Source: JAWVEV01 sp033856535
GTDB lineage: Bacteria; Actinomycetota; Thermoleophilia; Miltoncostaeales; Miltoncostaeaceae
Length of the DNA stretch: 5,355 nt
Direction of reading: 5' to 3'
NCBI GenBank assembly: GCA_033856535.1
Contig: JAWVEV010000037.1
Location: 1-5,355, forward strand
Under the pieces are notes generated by a model, which ran no database searches, had not been told where the DNA came from, and saw only the letters and a program-made list of their open reading frames with translations. Shown here piece by piece: positions 1 to 4,891 of this stretch. Position numbers and translations under genes: made by a program. Positions within the stretch are counted from its first letter, which is position 1; each line of letters starts with the position of its first letter.

Positions 1-39
1 AGGTCCGACCCTCCTCCCGCGCGCGTCGCCGGCCGGTGC

Positions 40-480
40 GTGAACATGCCGGCGATGCCGCGCCCGGCCCTCCTGCTCGCCCTGTTCGCCGTCCTCGCCG
101 CCGGCGCGTGCGCGCAGGAGCGCGACCCGCCCGTCGCCCCGCCCGCGGCCGAGGCGCCGGCCGCCACGGCGACCGAGGCCGCCCCGCCGCCGCCCATCCA
201 GAAGGCCACCTGCCCGCCGGACGCCGCCAACTGCGCGGCCGTCACCGGCCGCGTGCTCTACGTCGAGGCCGTCGACCCGGACGGCGACGGCGACGCCCAC
301 TACGTCCTTCTGGGCGGGGGCGTGACCGCCCCGGGCATCACCGTGGTCGACGTCTCGCTCCGCCTGCGCCCCGCGCGGCTGCCGCACCGCGGCGAGCGGG
401 TCAGCGCCGCCGGCCCGATCTACCGCGGGTCGTTCGGCCAGCGCCAGATCGAGGCCGTCGAGGTCCACCACGAGCGCTGA
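40..480 (+). CDS. Small exported (possibly lipid-anchored) protein with probable OB-like beta domain
   Basis: I do not recognise a named family for this 146-residue protein. Residues 8-23 form a hydrophobic signal segment ending in AAGAC. Cys24 could be lipidated, although Ala at -3 is a poor lipobox residue; AGA or ACA would also suit signal peptidase I. Residues 26-55 are a Pro/Ala-rich linker typical of a tether. The folded part, about 58-143, starts with a Cys pair (C58, C65), has an acidic DPDGDGD loop (79-85), then alternating hydrophobic strands ending in a GQRQIEAVEV strand. That pattern suggests a small five-stranded OB-type barrel outside the membrane; this is inference. The GTG at 40 gives the full N-terminus, but ATG codons at 46 and 55 would also keep the signal, and no clear Shine-Dalgarno separates them. 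It is the first of three plus-strand genes, ending 7 bases before the next. Third positions are strongly GC, supporting this frame. Confidence 0.75.
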   Translation: MNMPAMPRPALLLALFAVLAAGACAQERDPPVAPPAAEAPAATATEAAPPPPIQKATCPPDAANCAAVTGRVLYVEAVDPDGDGDAHYVLLGGGVTAPGITVVDVSLRLRPARLPHRGERVSAAGPIYRGSFGQRQIEAVEVHHER

Positions 481-487
481 CGGCGGC

Positions 488-841
488 ATGATCCGCGCCG
501 TGCGCCTGGGGATCGCGGATCACCTCGGCTGGGCGGTGGTCGTCACCGCGACGGATGACGGCGAGGTCGTCGATCGGCGCCGGATCGAGCTGGTCGAGCC
601 CGGGCTGAGCAGCGCCCCGATCCACTACGACCGCGGGCGCCGGGACGACGCGGCCGCCGCCGAGCTCGTCGCGGCCGTCCGCGCCTCCGCGGCCCGCCTC
701 GCCGCGGCGGCGCTCGACGAGCTCGCCGCCGCCCTCCCCGCGCCGATCGTCGCGATGGCCCTCCGCGCCTGGCCGGCCGACTTCCCCGAGGACATCGCCA
801 CCCTCCGCGGCCCGGCCTACGAGGCCAAGGCCGAGGGCTGA
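488..841 (+). CDS. Conserved hypothetical protein, cytosolic, possibly C-terminally shortened
   Basis: This 117-residue protein has no signal peptide or membrane segment. It opens with a strand-rich part (residues 1-40: GIADHLGWAVVV, a polar turn, then VDRRRIELVEPG). A long Ala-rich helix follows (about 56-84), then PIVAMALRAWP and PADFPEDIATLRGPAYEAKAEG at the end. An early strand, a turn, a second strand and a helix could suit an RNase H/actin-like fold, but I see no complete acidic catalytic set and assign no enzyme activity. From memory, similar actinobacterial proteins continue for some tens of residues after the 'YEA(K/R)A' point; if so, this copy is truncated. The ATG at 488 lies 7 bases after the stop of the upstream gene, with a weak GGCGG just before it, suggesting translational coupling in an operon. 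Codon third positions match the neighbours, so the reading frame is sound even though the role is unknown. Confidence 0.8.
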   Translation: MIRAVRLGIADHLGWAVVVTATDDGEVVDRRRIELVEPGLSSAPIHYDRGRRDDAAAAELVAAVRASAARLAAAALDELAAALPAPIVAMALRAWPADFPEDIATLRGPAYEAKAEG

Positions 842-860
842 GACGCCGCGCGGCCCGGCG

Positions 861-866
861 AAGGGG
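861..866 (+). promoter_or_regulatory. Ribosome binding site for the exported protein gene at 878
   Basis: AAGGGG lies 11 bases before the GTG start. It is the clearest Shine-Dalgarno-like sequence in the first plus-strand operon and favours the GTG at 878 as the start, since this start also gives a complete signal peptide. Confidence 0.45.
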
Positions 867-877
867 ACCGGGGCGCC

Positions 878-1525
878 GTGGCCAATCTGGCCAGGGTGCG
901 TCGGACCTCCCGCCTTCGCGCCTGCACCCTCCTCGCCCTGGCCGCGCTCGCCGCGCCGATCCGCGCCGCCGCGGCCGAGGAGCCGCTGCCCGACCCCGCG
1001 GCGCTGGCCCAGCTCGAGGACGCCGAGAGCCGCGTCCGGGCGCTCGAGACCGCGGTCGAGCGCCGCTGCGCGCGTCTCGGGATCGCGCCGGCGCCCGCAC
1101 CCGACCCGGAGACGCTCGACGCGCTCGCCGCGCGGGAGGCCGAGCTCCGGACCGTGCTCAGGTTCCTGTCGGCGCGCCGCGAGGTGGTCCGAGCGCGCCC
1201 GGGAGCGACGCGGGCGCTGCGCCGGCAGCGGGTCGCCCCCGGCGTGCCGGCGCTCACCGTGCGCCTGGGCCTGGACCGCCCGCCACAAGCCGACCCCGCG
1301 ACGGCGCGAACGCTGACGGCCTGGCTGGCCCACGCCGTCGAGGTGCCGCGCAAGACCGAGCGGCCACCCCGCGCGCGCCACCGCATCCCGCTCAAGGTCC
1401 GGACCTCGCGCGAGCCGGCCGAGCCCACCGGTCCGTTCCCCGACTGCCCCAAGGGCCCCGCCTCGGCGCTCCCGGCGTCCGGGTTCAGCTGCGAGCCCGG
1501 GGCCCTGGCCCACTACTCCAGGTAG
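878..1525 (+). CDS. Exported protein of unknown function with helical region and C-terminal Cys pair
   Basis: This 215-residue protein is not one I recognise. A basic N-terminus (R7, R9, R12, R14) precedes a hydrophobic stretch at 16-30 and an Ala run with signal-peptidase-like sites near 30-33, so export is likely. Residues 41-66 and 79-106 are charged, heptad-like helices (AQLEDAESRVRALETAVERR, then LAAREAELRTVLRFL) that probably pair as a short coiled coil, interrupted by a Pro/Ala hinge. The second half is basic and Pro-rich, and two late cysteines (C190, C205) could form a disulfide outside the cell. The GTG at 878 is preceded by AAGGGG at 861-866, a usable ribosome binding site with rather long spacing. 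It lies 36 bases after the previous gene and probably shares its transcript. Its TAG overlaps the end of the opposite-strand NIL gene by 13 bases. Strong GC bias at third positions supports this strand over the Arg/Ser-rich antisense frames. Confidence 0.7.
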   Translation: MANLARVRRTSRLRACTLLALAALAAPIRAAAAEEPLPDPAALAQLEDAESRVRALETAVERRCARLGIAPAPAPDPETLDALAAREAELRTVLRFLSARREVVRARPGATRALRRQRVAPGVPALTVRLGLDRPPQADPATARTLTAWLAHAVEVPRKTERPPRARHRIPLKVRTSREPAEPTGPFPDCPKGPASALPASGFSCEPGALAHYSR

Positions 1526-1749
1526 GTGTCCAGGTCGTCCACGCGGACCCCGAGGTCCTCCAGGTAGCGGAAGGCCTCCTGGAGATCCTCCTCCTCGCCG
1601 CTCAGCTCGAGCACCACCCAGCCGGTGGTCTCGCGCACGTCGGCCCGGCGGATGTTGGTGGTGAGGTCCCAACGCCGGGAGATCGTCGAGATCACCGGCT
1701 CCTGGATCAGGGCCTCGGGGAAGGTCAGCTTGACCCGCTGGTTTCGCAC
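1513..1749 (-). CDS. Stand-alone NIL-domain protein
   Basis: This 78-residue protein is essentially one NIL domain (a ferredoxin-like beta-alpha-beta-beta-alpha-beta fold). Visible landmarks are the first strand RVKLTF (5-10), the helix starting PVISTISRR (18-26), a central T-N-I strand around residues 31-38, the strand TGWVVLELSG (42-51), the helix EEDLQEAFRYLEDLG (53-67) and a last strand with VRVDDLD. In the family, NIL domains sit at the C-terminus of the methionine ABC-transport ATPase MetN, where they bind methionine and inhibit transport; small free-standing versions are common and mostly uncharacterised. No MetN or permease is in the window, so a small-molecule sensing role is inference. 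There are no cysteines, so no iron-sulfur cluster is bound. The GTG start at 1749 has a strong AGGGGGG upstream. It follows acuC by 58 bases on the same strand and has its own promoter candidate. Its TAG overlaps the converging gene. Confidence 0.92.
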   Translation of the reverse strand: MRNQRVKLTFPEALIQEPVISTISRRWDLTTNIRRADVRETTGWVVLELSGEEEDLQEAFRYLEDLGVRVDDLDTYLE

Positions 1750-1757
1750 CTGGAACG

Positions 1758-1764
1758 CCCCCCT
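1758..1764 (-). promoter_or_regulatory. Strong Shine-Dalgarno for the NIL-domain gene
   Basis: Read on the minus strand this is AGGGGGG with 8 bases before the GTG start. It is the best ribosome binding site in the window and fixes the start of the small NIL gene. Confidence 0.7.
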
Positions 1765-1783
1765 GGTCGCGGTCGGGGGTCGT

Positions 1784-1789
1784 ACCCTA
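1784..1789 (-). promoter_or_regulatory. Likely -10 element of a promoter for the NIL-domain gene
   Basis: On the minus strand this reads TAGGGT, a TANNNT match to an actinobacterial -10 box. A start site about seven bases downstream would give a leader of roughly 28 bases carrying the strong Shine-Dalgarno. No convincing TTGACA-like -35 is seen; that region would overlap the acuC stop. The gene may therefore be transcribed separately as well as by read-through from acuC. Moderate support only. Confidence 0.45.
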
Positions 1790-1807
1790 CGCCCCGCCCG
1801 GCGCGGC

Positions 1808-2974
1808 TCAGAGGAAGATCGCCCGGGCCTGGTCGACCACGACGTGCCCCTCGGCGTCGGCCCGTTCGCGGCGCTCCGCCTCGACCTGGAACGGCGAGTC
1901 CTCGCGAAGGCGCGGCGTGAACGGCGTGCCCGTCCGCTCGCGCGCCAGGTCGAGCCATCCGGGCGGGATCTCGTCGGGCAGGTCGGCGCCGGTCATCTGC
2001 GCCAGCTGCAACGCCCAGAGCCGCGCCAGCAGGTCGATGTTGTAGCCCCCGCCGGTCAGCACCAGCCAGCTGCCGCCGGCCGCGTCGAAGGCCATGTCGT
2101 CGAGCATCGCGTAGAGGCGCGAGAACGCGGGCAGCGACACCTGCAGGTGGGTGAGCGGGTCGGCGTGGTGCGGATCGGCGCCGGTGTGCGTGACCACCAC
2201 GTCGGGCCGGAAGCGGCGGACCGCCGGCGCGACCACCTCCTCCACCGCGCGCAGGTACGGGCCGTCGCCGCTGAACGCCGGCAGCGGCACGTTGACCGAG
2301 GTGCCCTCGCCCTCGCCCGAGCCGCGCTCCTCCAGGCTCCCGGTGCCCGGGTAGAGGTAGCGCCCGCTCTCGTGCACGGAGACCGTCAGGGCGCGCGGAT
2401 CCTCGTAGAAGAGCCACTGGACCCCGTCGCCGTGGTGGGCGTCGACGTCGATGTAGGCCACCCGCGCGGCGCCGCGGTCGAGCAGCGCGCGGATCGCGAT
2501 GGCGCAATCGTTGTAGACGCAGAATCCCGAGGCGCGGTTGGCCAGCGCGTGGTGCAGGCCCGCCGGGCCGGGGCAGAAGGCCTGGTCCACCTCGCCGCCG
2601 GCGATCAGCAGCGCGCCGGTCAGGGACGACCCGCACACCGCCAGCCCGGCCTCGTGCATGCCGGCGCGCGCCGGGGTGTCGCCGCCGGGGGCGAGCCCCC
2701 ACTGCACGCCCTCGGGCGTCGCCGCCAGCACCGGGTCGACGCTGTAGCGCTTCACCGCGCGCACGTAGGCCGGCGCGTGGACCGTGAGCAGCTCCTCCTC
2801 GGTGGCCGTCCGCGGCACCACCTCGCGCACGCCGGGACGGTCGAGCAGGCCGTAGGCCCGGATCAGCTCGATGCCGAGCTCGCGCCGCAGCGGCCGCTCG
2901 ACGTCGTCGCTCGGGTTGTAGGCCTGGAGGTGCGATCCGTAGACGAAGGCCGTGCGGCGCCCGGTCGCGGCCAT
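1808..2974 (-). CDS. acuC: AcuC-type protein lysine deacetylase (class I HDAC-like, zinc-dependent)
   Basis: This 388-residue protein belongs to the arginase/deacetylase superfamily and matches the usual AcuC length. The catalytic set is complete: the His pair in GLHHALAN (H141, H142), the zinc ligands in YIDVDAHHGDG (D178, H180), the third zinc ligand in HADPLTH (D272), and the transition-state Tyr in TGGGYN (Y311). The N-terminal FVYGSHLQAYNPSDDVERP (10-28) is also typical of AcuC. In Bacillus and relatives AcuC removes acetyl groups from acetyl-CoA synthetase and so reactivates acetate use; other members act on different proteins, and the target here cannot be read. There is no acetyltransferase (acuA), acuB or acsA next to it. 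The ATG at 2974 overlaps the upstream HAD stop as TGATG and has GAGG at 2982-2985, so the two are probably translationally coupled. The GC-rich frame continues open upstream of this start, antisense to rmlA, but is not coding there. Confidence 0.95.
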   Translation of the reverse strand: MAATGRRTAFVYGSHLQAYNPSDDVERPLRRELGIELIRAYGLLDRPGVREVVPRTATEEELLTVHAPAYVRAVKRYSVDPVLAATPEGVQWGLAPGGDTPARAGMHEAGLAVCGSSLTGALLIAGGEVDQAFCPGPAGLHHALANRASGFCVYNDCAIAIRALLDRGAARVAYIDVDAHHGDGVQWLFYEDPRALTVSVHESGRYLYPGTGSLEERGSGEGEGTSVNVPLPAFSGDGPYLRAVEEVVAPAVRRFRPDVVVTHTGADPHHADPLTHLQVSLPAFSRLYAMLDDMAFDAAGGSWLVLTGGGYNIDLLARLWALQLAQMTGADLPDEIPPGWLDLARERTGTPFTPRLREDSPFQVEAERRERADAEGHVVVDQARAIFL

Positions 2975-3741
2975 CAGGCGGCCTCGCTCCGGACGCCCGG
3001 CGCGGCGGCGAGCCACGTCCGGACGGCCTCCAGCACGCCCTCGCCGTACGCGCCCTCGGTCACCAGCACCCCCTCCGGCGCCTCCGGGACCGCCGAGCCG
3101 TTGGCGACCAGCGCCATCCGCCCGACCACCTCCGCGATGCCCAGGTCCTGCGGGCTGTCGCCCACCGCCAGGCACGCGGCCGGGTCGGCGCCGCGGCGGG
3201 CGATGTCCCGCTTCACGGCGGCGGCCTTGCTCGCCCCCGCCGGCATCAGGTGGTACACCCACGTGCCCGGCTGCCCGGCCTGGCCGTTGTCGGCGAGGGT
3301 CAGCGCGCCGCCGCTGGGCGCCCGCACGAACACGTCGGCCTCCGGGCCGACCCGGCCGCGGAACACGTGACCGCCCTCGCGGTCGGGCGCGAGCGGGTGC
3401 ACCTCGAGGTCCGGCTCGCGCGCCAGCAGCTCGTCGACGATGCCGGTCTCGGCGATCGCGTCGAAGATCGTCTGGCCGGGCGCGGTGGGGTAGTCGACGT
3501 CGAGCGCGCCGAGCTCGGGCAGCACGCCGGCCACCCCGAGAACCCGTCCGATCGCCTCCAGCCGCGACCGGCTGCGCCCGCTCACCAGCACCACCGGCAC
3601 CCCGGCCTCGTGCAGCAGCGCCAGCGCCCGCGCGGCCGCGTCGGACGGCCCGTCGGCGCCCCGGAAGAGCGAGCCGCCCGGCCCGAGGAGGGTGGCGTCC
3701 AGGTCGAGGTAGGCGACGGCGGTGGGGCTCACGTGGCTCAC
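2974..3741 (-). CDS. HAD superfamily hydrolase, subfamily IIB (Cof / mannosyl-3-phosphoglycerate phosphatase-like)
   Basis: This 255-residue, probably cytosolic protein is a predicted magnesium-dependent phosphatase. All four HAD motifs are visible: motif I YLDLDATLL with nucleophile D13 and acid/base D15; motif II VVLVSGRS with S54; motif III Lys in GASKAAAV (K172); and motif IV VGDSPQDLGI with D195 and D199. The insert between motifs II and III (about residues 80-165) is the type C2 cap of the IIB group, which usually acts on sugar phosphates and includes sucrose-phosphate and mannosyl-3-phosphoglycerate phosphatases. The exact substrate is not deducible. Motif I has Ala where Gly is usual (DLDAT instead of DLDGT), a mild change. 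GTG at 3741 is the longest start; GTG at 3732 would also leave motif I intact. A TAGGCT box just upstream suggests a nearly leaderless transcript. It is first in an operon with acuC, and divergent from rmlA. Confidence 0.92.
   Translation of the reverse strand: MSHVSPTAVAYLDLDATLLGPGGSLFRGADGPSDAAARALALLHEAGVPVVLVSGRSRSRLEAIGRVLGVAGVLPELGALDVDYPTAPGQTIFDAIAETGIVDELLAREPDLEVHPLAPDREGGHVFRGRVGPEADVFVRAPSGGALTLADNGQAGQPGTWVYHLMPAGASKAAAVKRDIARRGADPAACLAVGDSPQDLGIAEVVGRMALVANGSAVPEAPEGVLVTEGAYGEGVLEAVRTWLAAAPGVRSEAA
2982..2985 (-). promoter_or_regulatory. Ribosome binding site for acuC inside the end of the HAD gene
   Basis: GAGG on the minus strand lies 7 bases before the acuC ATG, within the last codons of the upstream phosphatase gene. 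With the TGATG stop/start overlap it indicates coupled translation, and it picks this ATG out of a reading frame that stays open far upstream. Confidence 0.55.
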
Positions 3742-3750
3742 GGCCGCGCG

Positions 3751-3756
3751 AGCCTA
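3751..3756 (-). promoter_or_regulatory. Likely -10 element for the HAD-acuC operon
   Basis: Minus-strand TAGGCT lies 9 bases before the GTG start at 3741. A start site about seven bases past the box would leave only a 2-3 base leader, and no Shine-Dalgarno is visible, which fits a leaderless or almost leaderless message. TA steps are rare in this GC-rich DNA, which adds weight. If the later GTG (3732) is used, the leader would be about 11 bases. Confidence 0.5.
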
Positions 3757-3776
3757 GCGCCCGCGGGAGCGCGCCC

Positions 3777-3791
3777 GCCGCCCCGGGCGGC
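3777..3791. repeat. GC-rich palindrome between the divergent promoters, possible operator
   Basis: GCCGCCC-C-GGGCGGC is a perfect inverted repeat with 7-base arms and a single central base. It lies near the middle of the 76-base divergent intergenic region and overlaps the expected -35 positions of both promoters, which is where a repressor or shared activator would act. Palindromes of G and C arise easily in this composition, so the regulatory reading is tentative. It lacks a T-run and does not follow a gene end, so it is not a terminator. Confidence 0.35.
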
Positions 3792-3802
3792 CGATCCGCG
3801 GC

Positions 3803-3811
3803 TGCTAGCCT
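3803..3811 (+). promoter_or_regulatory. Likely extended -10 promoter giving a leaderless rmlA transcript
   Basis: TGCTAGCCT contains the TGN extension followed by TAGCCT, a TANNNT -10 box. Exactly six bases (3812-3817) separate the box from the GTG of rmlA, so transcription would start at or next to the first base of the start codon. No Shine-Dalgarno precedes that GTG, which agrees with leaderless translation. No TTGACA-like -35 is visible, as is common for extended -10 promoters. Confidence 0.6.
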
Positions 3812-3817
3812 CCGCCG

Positions 3818-4891
3818 GTGGCAGACGCTCTGAAGGGCCTCGTGCTGTCCGGCGGCGCCGGCACGCGGCTCCGCCCGATCACCCACACGAGCGCCAAGCA
3901 GCTCGTCCCGGTCGCCAACAAGCCCGTCCTCTTCTACGGGCTCGAGGCGCTGCGCGACGCCGGCGTCCGCGAGGTCGGGATCGTCGTGGGCGACACGCAG
4001 GCCGAGATCGAGAACGCGGTCGGCGACGGCTCGTCGTTCGGCCTCGAGGTGACCTACATCCGCCAGGAGGCCCCGCTCGGGCTGGCCCACGCGGTGCTCA
4101 CCGCCGAGTCGTTCATCGGCGACTCGTCCTTCGTGATGTACCTGGGCGACAACCTGCTCCGCGACGGCATCACGACGCTCGTGGACCGGTTCCGGGCCGG
4201 CGGCTGCGACGCGATGATCCTGCTGACGCACGTGCCGGATCCGGAGAGCTACGGCGTGGCCGAGCTCGAGGACGGCCGGGTGGTGCGCCTGGTCGAGAAG
4301 CCCACGGAGCCGAAGAGCGACCTGGCCCTGGTCGGCGTCTACATGTTCACCCGCGCGATCTTCGATGCCGCGCGCGCGATCGAGCCGTCGGCCCGCGGGG
4401 AGCTCGAGATCACCGACGCGATCCAGCACATGATCGACCGCGGGCTCACCGTGGACCCGCACGAGGTGACCGGCTGGTGGAAGGACACCGGGCGCCTGGA
4501 GGACATGCTCGAGGCAAACCGGCTGATCCTGGACGTGCTCGAGCCGCGCATCGAGGGCGACGTCGTCGACAGCACGGTCGACGGCCGGGTGGTGATCGAG
4601 GCCGGCGCGCACGTGCTCGACTCGACCGTGCGCGGACCGGCGATCATCGGCGCCGGCGCCCGCATCGAGCACGCCTACGTGGGCCCCTACACCGCGATCT
4701 CGCGCGACGTGGTCATCCGCCGGGCGGAGGTCGAGCACAGCATCTTCCTCGAGGGCAGCCGCATCGAGGACCTGGACGCCCGCGTGGAGAGCAGCCTGGT
4801 GGGACGCGGCGCGACGATCTCGCGCAGCGACGCCAAGCCGCGCGCCTACCGCTTCATGGTCGGCGACTCCTCGGCGATCGGACTGCTCTGA
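3818..4891 (+). CDS. rmlA: Glucose-1-phosphate thymidylyltransferase, long form (RmlA/StrD type)
   Basis: This 357-residue cytosolic enzyme should join dTTP and glucose 1-phosphate to give dTDP-glucose and pyrophosphate, the first step to dTDP-L-rhamnose and other deoxysugars. The nucleotidyltransferase domain (about 5-240) shows the nucleotide-binding loop LSGGAGTRLRP (10-20), KQLVPVANKP (27-36), the metal-binding YLGDN (D111), VEKP (159-162), GELEITD (194-200) and WWKDTG (220-225, with D223). Residues from about 243 to 345 form a left-handed beta-helix tail of imperfect hexapeptides (DSTVDG, VVIEAG, AIIGAG and so on). Short RmlA enzymes are about 290 residues and lack this tail; at 357 it matches the 'rmlA_long' group that includes StrD. 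The dTTP preference is inferred from family and from the adjacent rmlD. GTG at 3818 sits right after an extended -10 box with no Shine-Dalgarno. The stop overlaps the first codon of rmlD. Confidence 0.95.
   Translation: MADALKGLVLSGGAGTRLRPITHTSAKQLVPVANKPVLFYGLEALRDAGVREVGIVVGDTQAEIENAVGDGSSFGLEVTYIRQEAPLGLAHAVLTAESFIGDSSFVMYLGDNLLRDGITTLVDRFRAGGCDAMILLTHVPDPESYGVAELEDGRVVRLVEKPTEPKSDLALVGVYMFTRAIFDAARAIEPSARGELEITDAIQHMIDRGLTVDPHEVTGWWKDTGRLEDMLEANRLILDVLEPRIEGDVVDSTVDGRVVIEAGAHVLDSTVRGPAIIGAGARIEHAYVGPYTAISRDVVIRRAEVEHSIFLEGSRIEDLDARVESSLVGRGATISRSDAKPRAYRFMVGDSSAIGLL

Noticed and set aside
845..854. Palindrome GCCGCGCGGC between the second and third plus-strand genes, considered as a terminator
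   Set aside because: The symmetric core leaves no loop, no T-run follows, and such alternating GC palindromes are frequent by chance in this DNA.
401..1672. Minus-strand open frame (423 codons) and a second one at 817-1452
   Set aside because: Both are low-complexity Gly/Arg/Ser-rich translations. The plus-strand frames have signal peptides, sensible spacing and strong GC bias at third codon positions.
1776..1787. Short inverted repeat GGGT/ACCC near the NIL promoter, considered as an operator or terminator
   Set aside because: Arms are only four bases; too short to distinguish from chance.
1625..3370. Long plus-strand open frame (581 codons) opposite the NIL, acuC and HAD genes
   Set aside because: Its translation is Arg/Ala/Gly/His-rich with no motif. 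GC-rich DNA leaves antisense frames open because stop codons are rare; the minus-strand genes here have complete catalytic motifs.
2952..3833. Arg/Pro-rich plus-strand frame across the HAD gene and the divergent intergenic region
   Set aside because: Extreme Arg/Pro composition marks a shadow of the HAD gene, and it would read through both predicted promoters.
2975..4738. Very long minus-strand open frame running antisense through rmlA and into acuC
   Set aside because: Only the part from 2974 down encodes a recognisable protein (AcuC). The upstream part is His/Arg/Ala-rich, has no family signature, and lies opposite rmlA and in another frame of the HAD gene, both with intact motifs.
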